Positions 1 to 5,185 of a stretch of DNA of 7,327 nt are shown one piece after another. The notes under the pieces were generated by a model that was not told the DNA's origin, did no database searches, and worked only from the letters and a program-made list of their open reading frames with translations. How positions within the stretch are numbered: the stretch's first letter is position 1; each line of letters begins with the position of its first letter. A program made the position numbers and the translations under genes. The DNA is from an uncultured Bacilli bacterium (GTDB lineage Bacteria > Bacillota_I > Bacilli_A > RF39 > UBA660), in assembly GCA_947631885.1 (NCBI GenBank), contig CANRMZ010000062.1, positions 1-7,327 on the forward strand. Direction: 5' to 3'.

Positions 1-11
1 TACATTACAAT

Positions 12-16
12 GGAGG
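12..16 (+). promoter_or_regulatory. Ribosome binding site of the collagen-like gene
   Basis: GGAGG lies 4 nt upstream of the ATG at 21. This supports that start and shows that the N-terminus of the collagen-like protein is intact. The promoter lies outside the window. Confidence 0.8.
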
Positions 17-20
17 TAAT

Positions 21-491
21 ATGAACAATAACATACAAAGAGCTAGAGCTTACATAAATAAGTATAATCCTGATGGAACATCTTGTTGTTGCTGTTATGG
101 TCCAATCGGTCCTACAGGTCCAACTGGCCCTGCAGGTGGTCCGACCGGCCCAACAGGAGCTACAGGTTCAACAGGTCCAACTGGTCCTACAGGCTTAACA
201 GGTCCTACAGGTCCAATAGGTACTACAGGAGCTACAGGTCCAACTGGGGCTACAGGTGCAACCGGCCCTATTGGATTAACAGGCCTTACTGGTGCAACAG
301 GTCCAACAGGAGCTACGGGTCCAACTGGTGCAACAGGCCCAACCGGTCCAATTGGCTTAACGGGTCCTACAGGTCCAACCGGGGCAACTGGCCCTACAGG
401 AGCTACGGGAGCAACACCAACATTTGCTATAGGAACGGTAGAAACAGGAGCTCCAGGCACTGATGCTTCAGTTACTATTCGTCAGGTTTAA
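21..491 (+). CDS. Collagen-like surface protein, 5' part (frame broken near its end)
   Basis: This is the N-terminal part of a collagen-like protein, 156 residues as read. Residues 1-26 form a short Asn-rich leader ending in a run of four cysteines (22-25). Residues 27 to about 131 are nearly uninterrupted Gly-X-Thr/Pro triplets (GPTGPTG, GATGPTG), with one Gly-Gly break. The last 25 residues (TPTFAIGTVETGAPGTDASV) begin a beta module that also occurs twice in the ORF at 3992-4477. Here it stops early: after SVTI the frame is lost and TAA follows at 489-491. Gly-Pro-Thr collagen regions are typical of BclA-type exosporium and surface glycoproteins, whose Thr residues are often O-glycosylated; that role is inferred by family resemblance. 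There is no Sec signal peptide. The four-Cys cluster may allow disulfide cross-linking. Either this is the front of a frameshifted gene or it is a short protein followed by a reinitiating ORF at 506. Confidence 0.75.
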   Translation: MNNNIQRARAYINKYNPDGTSCCCCYGPIGPTGPTGPAGGPTGPTGATGSTGPTGPTGLTGPTGPIGTTGATGPTGATGATGPIGLTGLTGATGPTGATGPTGATGPTGPIGLTGPTGPTGATGPTGATGATPTFAIGTVETGAPGTDASVTIRQV

Positions 492-493
492 CG

Positions 494-500
494 AAAGGAG
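494..500 (+). promoter_or_regulatory. Internal Shine-Dalgarno sequence between the two collagen frames
   Basis: AAAGGAG sits 5 nt before the ATG at 506 and only 3 nt after the stop of the upstream collagen frame. The spacing is ideal for termination-reinitiation, so the second frame could be translated even though the first is broken. Confidence 0.55.
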
Positions 501-505
501 TCAAA

Positions 506-673
506 ATGAATAACGAAATTAACTATGTTCTAGATTTCATTATACCACAAGGTCCTACTGGTCCTCAAGGTGAAACAGGCTTAACTGGGCCAACAGGTGC
601 TACAGGAGCAACTGGCCCAACGGGAGCAACCGGTCCTACAGGAGCTACAGGACCAACAGGTGCTACTGTATAA
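506..673 (+). CDS. Collagen-like protein, short second frame ending at the element boundary
   Basis: This is a 55-residue ORF. It starts MNNEINYVLDFIIPQG and continues as Gly-Pro-Thr/Gly-Ala-Thr collagen until TAA at 671-673. The segment NYVLDFIIPQGPTG is the second half of the beta module seen in full at 3992-4477 (NYTLDFTIPQGATG, NYVLNLTIPQGPTG). The first half of that module is the C-terminal end of the ORF at 21-491, so the two look like one module split by a frame change. The frame is open upstream only back to a TGA at 461-463, so the shift lies between 464 and 488. The collagen pattern ends abruptly at about 668, where the inserted element begins. A good ribosome binding site at 494-500 means it may still be made as a separate peptide. 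It may equally be just the middle of a damaged gene. Confidence 0.6.
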   Translation: MNNEINYVLDFIIPQGPTGPQGETGLTGPTGATGATGPTGATGPTGATGPTGATV

Positions 674-678
674 TGTAT

Positions 679-695
679 AAAGTGGCACTCAATAA
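679..695. repeat. Left inverted arm of the element (attL side)
   Basis: AAAGTGGCACTCAATAA is here. Its reverse complement matches 3966-3985 except for a 3-nt gap: AGTGCCACTTT is identical, and TTATTG is identical. It contains the small palindrome AGTGGCACT. The recombinase stop codon (TGA, complement of 689-691) lies inside the arm, so gene and site are fused end to end. This is the arrangement expected for a half-site of an attP left at one end after integration. Confidence 0.65.
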
Positions 696-2287
696 TGAGG
701 AGGTTTAATTTTATAATAAATATCTATTGTACCATTTTGGTTTAAAAATATTTTATCAATTAATTTAACTATTAATAATTTATTAGGCTTACTGAAATTT
801 ATAAAATCATCTACTATTTTGTTAACATCAAAATTTTCTTTTGAGGCTTCGATTATTTTTTTTAACTCATCATTATATCTTTTTAACTGACTTTCTTCAT
901 ATTCTATTTCATTTTTCTTAATTTTAATAAAATTTTTAAATTGTTCTATTGAAATAATATCGTTTAATTTATCTTCATAAATATTATCTAGTTGATTATT
1001 CAATTTTGCTATTTCTTTAAGGCCTTTTTCAACTTTTTCTTTTAATTTAAATACTTGGTTAGACGCATAGTCTCGTTTATTTAATTTTTGAATCAAAGCA
1101 TTTTTATCAACAAATTTTAAACAATTTTTTTTAATACTTTTTAATACTAATTTTTCAATTTCTTCATAGGAAAATCTGTGAGCAGTGCATACATTCATTT
1201 TGTTGCCATACTTTCGGTAGAAACTACATATTGTATAATTTTTACTACGATTTTTATAATGTTGAATGCCGATTGCATGATTACATTCGTGGCATTTAAT
1301 AAGTCCTTTTAGTAGATAATCATATGATTTAATTGTTTTATTTTTATTGGACTTAAATATCAACTGAACACTATCAAAGGTTTGTTTATCTACTATAGCT
1401 TCATGAGTATTTTGGATAATGTTCCATTGCTGCTTTGGTAAATATATTATTTTTTTAGATTTATGATTTAGCCTTGTGGTTTTCCCTTGTACCATATTAC
1501 CTGTGTAAATTTCATTTTTTAATATGTTTTTAATACTTTGAGAGGACCAATGTTCAGAAAGGCTTTTTCTTTTACTTTTTTTGATAACTGATGGAATTGG
1601 CACTTTATCATTTGTAAGAATTTTGGCAATTTTATCTAAACTATTATTTTCTAAAGCTAATTTAAAGATTCTTTCAACAACTTCTTTTCCTTTTGGTTCT
1701 ATCACAAGATGATATTTATTTTGTGGATCAATTTTATAACCTAATGGTGGTTCTCCTCCCGTCCATTTCCCAACTTCCCGATAATTTTTGAAAGTTTTTT
1801 TAATTTTTTTTGAAGTTTGTCGGGCAAAATTTTCATTACTCCAGTTAATAATGGGGGCTATTTCATTACTTACTGAATCTACATATGTATCAATATTTTC
1901 CATAATGGAAACATAACGAACATTATGTTCAGGAAACCATTTTTCTATATAATCATCAGTCTGAATATGATCTCTTCCAAGTCTAGATAAATCTTTGGTG
2001 ATAACCATATTTGCCTTTTTTTGCTCAATTAAAGAAACTAATTTTTGAAAATCTTCTCTATCAAAAGTTGTACCAGATATACCATCATCTTTTAAAATGG
2101 CGACTTCTGTAAAGAGACAATCTACATATATATTTTTCTCTTCTTCAATGTAATTTTTGCACATTATAATTTGGTTTTTTATGCTTCGGCTTTGATCCTC
2201 TTTACTTTTTCCTTGTTCTTCTTTAGAAAGTCTTGCATAGATAATGTAATTAATAGTCGTTATCTTGTTGAAAAAATTATCATACAT
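689..2287 (-). CDS. Large serine recombinase (site-specific integrase/excisionase)
   Basis: This enzyme cuts and rejoins att sites through a 5'-phosphoserine link, and probably inserts and excises the surrounding element. I prefer the ATG at 2287 (532 residues) because AAAGG at the end of the preceding ORF lies about 11 nt upstream; a GTG at 2296 would give 535 residues but leaves only 2 nt from the same AAAGG. The N-terminal resolvase domain has YARLSKEE with Arg19 and catalytic Ser21, DDGISGTTFDRE at about 67-78, and TKDLSRLGRD at about 97-106. It is followed by the recombinase domain (GGEPPLGYKID). A zinc ribbon begins at Cys332-x2-Cys335, with later cysteines in YTICSFY and NVCTAHR. A charged coiled coil follows at about 400-500. 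The end, LIDKIFLNQNGTIDIYYKIK, is typical of the family. The length fits TndX/TnpX-type transposon recombinases. All expected catalytic motifs are present and the frame is intact, so it is probably active. Confidence 0.93.
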   Translation of the reverse strand: MYDNFFNKITTINYIIYARLSKEEQGKSKEDQSRSIKNQIIMCKNYIEEEKNIYVDCLFTEVAILKDDGISGTTFDREDFQKLVSLIEQKKANMVITKDLSRLGRDHIQTDDYIEKWFPEHNVRYVSIMENIDTYVDSVSNEIAPIINWSNENFARQTSKKIKKTFKNYREVGKWTGGEPPLGYKIDPQNKYHLVIEPKGKEVVERIFKLALENNSLDKIAKILTNDKVPIPSVIKKSKRKSLSEHWSSQSIKNILKNEIYTGNMVQGKTTRLNHKSKKIIYLPKQQWNIIQNTHEAIVDKQTFDSVQLIFKSNKNKTIKSYDYLLKGLIKCHECNHAIGIQHYKNRSKNYTICSFYRKYGNKMNVCTAHRFSYEEIEKLVLKSIKKNCLKFVDKNALIQKLNKRDYASNQVFKLKEKVEKGLKEIAKLNNQLDNIYEDKLNDIISIEQFKNFIKIKKNEIEYEESQLKRYNDELKKIIEASKENFDVNKIVDDFINFSKPNKLLIVKLIDKIFLNQNGTIDIYYKIKPPHY

Positions 2288-2405
2288 TTTTTTCACTACC
2301 TTTGTTATGAGAATAATTATCTAGGATGTAGCACTCGATGAATAGATCGTCAATAGTTTTTTCGAGGGTATTTCCCTCACTGTTGTAAAACACGTTTACC
2401 TTCAT
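2280..2405 (-). CDS. 41-residue ORF overlapping the recombinase start
   Basis: This small ORF begins MKVNVFYNSEGNTLEKTIDD and ends in TGA at 2282-2280. It overlaps the recombinase ATG by 8 nt (the sequence ATGTATGA), which suggests translational coupling; the recombinase ribosome binding site lies inside it. Its composition, a beta-strand-like start followed by an acidic helix, reads like a real protein, and it is the only other ORF between the divergent promoters on this strand. Its own ribosome binding site is weak. I do not recognise the family. Because it is the first gene of the recombinase operon it could be a recombination directionality factor, a regulator of recombinase translation, or merely a leader peptide. 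These are inferences from position only. Confidence 0.55.
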   Translation of the reverse strand: MKVNVFYNSEGNTLEKTIDDLFIECYILDNYSHNKGSEKNV

Positions 2406-2442
2406 ATTAATCACTATTTCATTTTATTCAGAAAAATTTAAT

Positions 2443-2471
2443 GTAATACTTTTTAAAATTACTAATGTAAA
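2443..2471 (-). promoter_or_regulatory. Candidate promoter for the recombinase operon
   Basis: On the minus strand TTTACA (2471-2466), a 17-nt spacer and TATTAC (2448-2443) form a moderate sigma-A-like promoter. It is about 38 nt upstream of the 41-residue ORF. It is divergent from, and only about 35 bp from, the cargo-gene promoter, so one regulator could control both. Confidence 0.4.
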
Positions 2472-2505
2472 TATTTGCCAAAAACTTTATAAATTGGGCA
2501 TAAAC

Positions 2506-2534
2506 TTGACATTTGACATAAAATATTATATAAC
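2506..2534 (+). promoter_or_regulatory. Strong promoter of the cargo gene
   Basis: TTGACA (2506-2511), a 17-nt spacer and TATAAC (2529-2534) form a near-consensus sigma-A promoter. A second TTGACA at 2513-2518 overlaps it. Transcription would start near 2541, leaving a leader of about 28 nt with AAAGGGG at 2555-2561. Confidence 0.65.
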
Positions 2535-2568
2535 ATAATTGTAGATTTATATCGAAAGGGGAATGGTT

Positions 2569-3927
2569 ATGAAAAGGCTACCAGTCAAAATAATAAGTGG
2601 ATTATTTGCCACTACAGTAGTAACATCTAGTATATGTGCTCTAGGAGTAGATATTAGTAAGTCTTTAAAATCTACTGATGAGAGAGCAGTAAATTACATT
2701 GAGAAAGATGTTGTTAGTGTCAAAAACGCTAAAGTCCTTACAGAAGAAGAAAAAGAAGTAAAAGTAGCTCAAGCTAATGTTGCAAGTGCTGATGAAGCTG
2801 TTGAAGATGCAAAAACTGAAGTAAAAAATGCTCAAACTAAGGTAGAAACAGCAAATAAGAAGGAAGAAACTGCAACTGCAAAAGCTGAAAGCACTAAAAA
2901 AGAAGCTGAAAAAGCCGCAACCAATAAACAAGCTGCAGAAGAGGCTGCAACAAAGGCCGATGCCGATTTAGCAGCAGCTAATAAAGTAAAAGCCCAAGCT
3001 GAAGCTGCATTAAATTCTGCAAAAACGACAAAAGAAAGAAAAGCTGCCGAAGCTGAGTTAAAAGCTGCTAAAGCTAAAGCTGAAGCTGCCCAAAAAGCTC
3101 AAAGAGATGCCGATGCTGCCAAGAAAGCAGCAGCAGAAGCTGCACAACAAGCTGAAGCCGCTGCTGCAAAAGCCGAAGCTGAAAGACAAGCTGCTGAGGC
3201 AAAAAGACTAGCTGCTGAAGAAGAACAAAGAAAAGCCCAAGAAGCAGAAGCCGAAAGAATTAAACAAGCAGAAGCTGCAAGACTTGCTGCTGAAGAAGCT
3301 CAAAGAAAAGCAGATGAAGCTGAAAGAATAAGACAAGCTACAAATGCTGCTCAACAAGTTGAAAATAATGTTAAAAACTCAAATCAATCTAATAAAGCTA
3401 CCACAAATAGTCAAGCAGGTGGTGCTTCTAGCCAAAGAGAACTTTCAGAGGAAGACTGGAATGTAATTAATGAAGCTTTAAAGAAAGAACAAGAAAGACT
3501 AGCTAAAGAACAAGAAGGCAAAGAGCCAGAAGCTCAAGAAGAACACACTGTCGAGTTCCATTTCTATAGTACAATAAGAGATTTAAAGGTTCGCCGTACT
3601 GGTGGCAGTGCAAATTATTGGAATGATGGCACTTGTGGTACTGATGGATCTGGTTGTATTTGGTTTGCAGAATTCTCATGTGATATGAATGAATGTGAAG
3701 GATTTGCTGAGCCTGGTACAGGTCTAATGAAAGGAACAGTTACTCTTGGTAGAAGAGGAGATATAACAGAGTATGTAATGCAACCTCCTAAAGCTAAACC
3801 TGGATACAGATTTAAAGCTTGGGAAATGATATCTGTTAATGGTAAACCTATTACTGATAAAGATGGTGAAAATGGTATACTTTTAGCTAGATATAGAGCA
3901 GTTTACGAGAAATATACATTTCAATAA
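2569..3927 (+). CDS. Secreted Ala/Glu/Lys-rich coiled-coil protein (element cargo)
   Basis: This is an exported, probably surface-associated protein of unknown function. The ATG at 2569 is preferred (452 residues) because AAAGGGG lies 7 nt upstream; the ATG at 2563 is only 1 nt from it. Residues 1 to about 27 form a signal peptide (MKRLPVKIIS, then a hydrophobic stretch to CALG). From about 45 to 270 the chain is a very long, heptad-like, Ala/Glu/Lys/Gln-rich helix (AAEAERQAAEAKRLAAEEEQ style), as in TolA and streptococcal surface proteins. A polar Asn/Ser/Gln linker follows, then a charged helix. Residues from about 327 (HTVEFHFYS) to the end form a compact domain with four cysteines (TCGTDGSGC, SCDMNEC). 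It ends in PKAKPGYRFKAWEMISVNGK and LLARYRAVYEKY, which resembles InlB B-repeat (Listeria-Bacteroides) beta-grasp modules. No LPXTG motif or C-terminal membrane anchor is present, so it may be released or held by its C-terminal domain. It is the only non-recombination gene in the element. Confidence 0.8.
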   Translation: MKRLPVKIISGLFATTVVTSSICALGVDISKSLKSTDERAVNYIEKDVVSVKNAKVLTEEEKEVKVAQANVASADEAVEDAKTEVKNAQTKVETANKKEETATAKAESTKKEAEKAATNKQAAEEAATKADADLAAANKVKAQAEAALNSAKTTKERKAAEAELKAAKAKAEAAQKAQRDADAAKKAAAEAAQQAEAAAAKAEAERQAAEAKRLAAEEEQRKAQEAEAERIKQAEAARLAAEEAQRKADEAERIRQATNAAQQVENNVKNSNQSNKATTNSQAGGASSQRELSEEDWNVINEALKKEQERLAKEQEGKEPEAQEEHTVEFHFYSTIRDLKVRRTGGSANYWNDGTCGTDGSGCIWFAEFSCDMNECEGFAEPGTGLMKGTVTLGRRGDITEYVMQPPKAKPGYRFKAWEMISVNGKPITDKDGENGILLARYRAVYEKYTFQ

Positions 3928-3932
3928 TAATT

Positions 3933-3954
3933 AGTGGCTTAAATACCACTTTTT
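3933..3954 (+). terminator. Weak terminator after the cargo gene
   Basis: AGTGG (3933-3937) and CCACT (3946-3950) can pair around an 8-nt loop and are followed by a T-run. The stem is only 5 bp, so termination may be partial. The CCACTTTT half resembles the neighbouring att arm. Confidence 0.45.
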
Positions 3955-3965
3955 ATTTTGCTTAT

Positions 3966-3985
3966 TTATTGCAAAGTGCCACTTT
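3966..3985. repeat. Right inverted arm of the element (attR side)
   Basis: TTATTGCAAAGTGCCACTTT is the inverted partner of the arm at 679-695. Positions 3973-3985 form a 13-bp palindrome, AAAGTG-C-CACTTT. The arm lies 1 nt before the candidate core AATG (3987-3990), and collagen coding sequence resumes a few bases later. Another CCACTTTT occurs at 3946-3953 in the adjacent terminator and may be an extra partial copy. Confidence 0.65.
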
Positions 3986-3991
3986 CAATGC

Positions 3992-4477
3992 ATGGCAACA
4001 GGTCCTATTGGTGTTACAGGTCCAACAGGAGCTACTGGACCTACAGGCTTAACCGGTCCAACAGGTCCTACAGGAGCTACAGGACCAACGGGTGAAACGG
4101 GACCTCAAGGCGAAGTGGGTGCAACTGGTCCTCAAGGAGAAACAGGAGCCACAGGCCCAGCTCCTACCATAACAATTGGTACTGTTGAAACAACAGATCC
4201 TGGTACTCAAGCAACAGCTACTATATCTGGAACTGATGGCAATTACACTTTGGATTTTACTATCCCTCAAGGTGCCACGGGACCTCAGGGTGAAACTGGT
4301 GCTGAAGGAGCTCAAGGAGTAGCAGGTCAGGATGGTGAGACACCAACTTTAGCAATAGGTACCGTATCCACAGGAGCACCTGGTAGTGATGCTGAAGCTA
4401 CTATTACTGGTACTGCTCCAAACTATGTACTTAATCTAACTATTCCTCAAGGCCCAACTGGTCCAGCTGCTGCCTAG
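3992..4477 (+). CDS. Collagen-like surface protein, 3' part, separated by the element
   Basis: This is a 161-codon frame. It opens directly into collagen triplets (MATGPIGVTGPTG) with no leader and no ribosome binding site, so the ATG at 3992 is probably not a natural start. It reads as the C-terminal part of the gene that begins at 21. After about 55 residues of Gly-X-Y come two copies of a beta module of about 38 residues. The first runs from APTITIGTVETTDPG to NYTLDFTIPQG, and the second from TPTLAIGTVSTGAPG to NYVLNLTIPQG. A short collagen spacer (GATGPQGETGAEGAQG) separates them, and the end is GPAAA. The incomplete copy at the end of the 21-491 frame makes three modules in the original gene. 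Such C-terminal modules probably trimerise or anchor the collagen stalk, as the C-terminal domain of BclA does. The frame is kept relative to 506-673 because the element length is a multiple of 3. It is followed by a strong terminator. Confidence 0.7.
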   Translation: MATGPIGVTGPTGATGPTGLTGPTGPTGATGPTGETGPQGEVGATGPQGETGATGPAPTITIGTVETTDPGTQATATISGTDGNYTLDFTIPQGATGPQGETGAEGAQGVAGQDGETPTLAIGTVSTGAPGSDAEATITGTAPNYVLNLTIPQGPTGPAAA

Positions 4478-4483
4478 TTTATA

Positions 4484-4510
4484 AGGTTTGCCACTATGGC
4501 AAATCTTTTT
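4484..4510 (+). terminator. Intrinsic terminator of the collagen-like locus
   Basis: AGGTTTGCCA (4484-4493) pairs with TGGCAAATCT (4497-4506), with one G-U pair and a 3-nt CTA loop, followed by TTTTT. It is the strongest terminator in the window and marks the 3' end of the original collagen transcription unit. Confidence 0.85.
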
Positions 4511-4511
4511 A

Positions 4512-4520
4512 TGTTATACT
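4512..4520 (+). promoter_or_regulatory. Extended -10 promoter of the small membrane-anchored protein
   Basis: TG-T-TATACT is an extended -10 motif lying just after the terminator and 24 nt before the ATG at 4545. No clear -35 is seen, which is usual for extended -10 promoters. Confidence 0.5.
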
Positions 4521-4544
4521 ATAATTGAAAAGGTAAAGATTATA

Positions 4545-5024
4545 ATGAATAAAAAAGTAAAAATAATACTAATTGTTATAGGTGCAATATTTCTTTTACT
4601 AGCTTTAGATTCTTGCCAAGCTTTATTACTAGAAAGAAGCCCAATTATTAGATATCATTTTATAATTAATGGTAGTAGTGATGTTAAAGTAATAGATAAA
4701 GGGTTACTTGTAGATACTTATTATTGTAATAATGGTAATGTTATAGCGGTATTCAAAGGATTTAATTATTCTTGTATAACAGATAAACCTAGTTATAAAA
4801 TTGAAGATACTTCATTAAATGATAAAGATTTTACTTGCCCTTTATCTTTAGAAGAAATATATAGTGATGAAAATAATACTTACTACTTACCTTGCATAAA
4901 AAGTAGCAAAATTATTGTTACTTATAAAGATGGCAGTAAAGAGAACATTAAGGATGCTTTAGCTAAGGGAAATGTTGCTATTACAGATTTAGATAAATTT
5001 AATATAAAATATTTAATAAAATAA
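4545..5024 (+). CDS. Small membrane-anchored or lipoprotein-like hypothetical protein
   Basis: This protein has 159 residues. The ATG at 4545 is chosen because any earlier in-frame start falls inside the terminator stem at 4484-4506. AAAAGG at 4528-4533 is a rather distant (11 nt) ribosome binding site. The N-terminus (MNKKVKIILIVIGAIFLLLA) is a lysine-rich, hydrophobic membrane segment or signal. It is followed by LDSC at about 20-23, a poor lipobox because of the Asp. The mature part is predicted to be outside the membrane and has scattered cysteines (YYCNNG, FNYSC, FTCPLS, LPCIKS). It ends in a Lys/Asp-rich stretch (VTYKDGSKENIKDALAKGN). I do not recognise the function. It forms a single-gene unit with its own promoter. 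Confidence 0.7.
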   Translation: MNKKVKIILIVIGAIFLLLALDSCQALLLERSPIIRYHFIINGSSDVKVIDKGLLVDTYYCNNGNVIAVFKGFNYSCITDKPSYKIEDTSLNDKDFTCPLSLEEIYSDENNTYYLPCIKSSKIIVTYKDGSKENIKDALAKGNVAITDLDKFNIKYLIK

Positions 5025-5053
5025 TATAATAGTAATAGAAATATATTAAAAAC

Positions 5054-5081
5054 TTGACAAAATTGAAAAATGAGGTAAAAT
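5054..5081 (+). promoter_or_regulatory. Promoter for the leader and the Spo0A_C-like gene
   Basis: TTGACA (5054-5059), a 16-nt spacer and TAAAAT (5076-5081) form a good sigma-A promoter. Transcription from about 5088 gives an untranslated leader of about 100 nt. Confidence 0.6.
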
Positions 5082-5083
5082 AT

Positions 5084-5162
5084 AACTTCGTAAAAAGGGC
5101 AAGTTGAATATGTGATTAAAAAGAAGTACGAGATCACACAGTTCTGATTTGGTACTTTTTTT
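5084..5162 (+). ncRNA. Structured 5' leader, possible attenuator
   Basis: Several pairings are possible in this leader. AACTT (5084-5088) pairs with AAGTT (5101-5105). TGTGAT (5111-5116) pairs with ATCACA (5133-5138). AAAAAGAAGTAC (5118-5129) pairs with GTACTTTTTTT (5152-5162), giving a terminator-like hairpin with a U-rich end. The second and third pairings interleave, so they are mutually exclusive or form a pseudoknot. This is the layout of an antiterminator/terminator switch. The gene's ribosome binding site lies just after it. I cannot assign it to a known riboswitch class. Confidence 0.4.
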
Positions 5163-5174
5163 ATGAGTTTTTAA

Positions 5175-5182
5175 AGGAGGAC
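5175..5182 (+). promoter_or_regulatory. Strong ribosome binding site
   Basis: AAAGGAGG lies a few nt before the ATG at 5186. It is one of the best Shine-Dalgarno matches in the window and is located immediately downstream of the leader hairpin. Confidence 0.75.
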
Positions 5183-5185
5183 CTT

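Larger units (their letters stand above)
672..3990. mobile_element. ~3.3 kb serine-recombinase element inserted in a collagen-like gene
   Basis: Collagen coding sequence reads up to about 668 and resumes at about 3994 in the same orientation. The DNA between them encodes no collagen and holds a large serine recombinase, a small overlapping ORF and one cargo gene. Inverted arms lie just inside each end: 679-695, and 3966-3985 as its reverse complement. Joining the element ends at the shared AATG (672-675 and 3987-3990) gives a site of about 45 bp with half-sites of about 24 bp, as in attP of large serine integrases. Exact limits are uncertain by about 25 bp: shared GC (662/3995) and CAACAGGT (654/3996) are alternative crossover points. 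All three choices remove a multiple of 3 bp (3315, 3333 or 3342). No conjugation, replication or phage structural genes are present, so this is a minimal self-integrating unit. It could also be read as an invertible segment, since its arms are inverted. Confidence 0.75.

Noticed and set aside
83..463. Long Arg/Asn/Ser/Tyr-rich plus-strand frame and a Val/Pro-rich minus-strand frame (95-460) over the collagen repeats
   Set aside because: These are out-of-frame readings of a 9-bp-periodic collagen sequence. They lack ribosome binding sites, and the collagen frame is clearly the coding one.
464..491. Programmed -1 ribosomal frameshift in the collagen gene
   Set aside because: No X-XXY-YYZ slippery heptamer in the needed frame and no clear downstream stimulatory structure. 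A plain indel or reinitiation is simpler.
21..670. Regular short DNA repeats resembling a CRISPR array
   Set aside because: The periodicity is 9 bp from Gly-X-Y codons; there are no fixed-length repeats with unique spacers and no cas genes.
696..702. GAGGAGG on the plus strand as a ribosome binding site
   Set aside because: It is the complement of the recombinase Pro-Pro codons, and no start codon or ORF follows at the right distance.
2665..2931. Minus-strand Phe/Ser/Cys-rich frame
   Set aside because: It is antisense to the Ala/Glu/Lys coiled-coil gene, with composition forced by that gene and no start signals.
4049..4315. Minus-strand Ser/Arg/Cys-rich frame
   Set aside because: It is antisense to the collagen repeats, with no ribosome binding site or promoter.
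4488..4545. TTG start extending the small membrane protein upstream
   Set aside because: It lies inside the stem of a strong terminator and upstream of the predicted transcription start.
4922..5137. Minus-strand hydrophobic frame of 71 residues
   Set aside because: It overlaps the 3' end of the plus-strand gene and the promoter/leader region, with AT-rich hydrophobic composition and no start signals.
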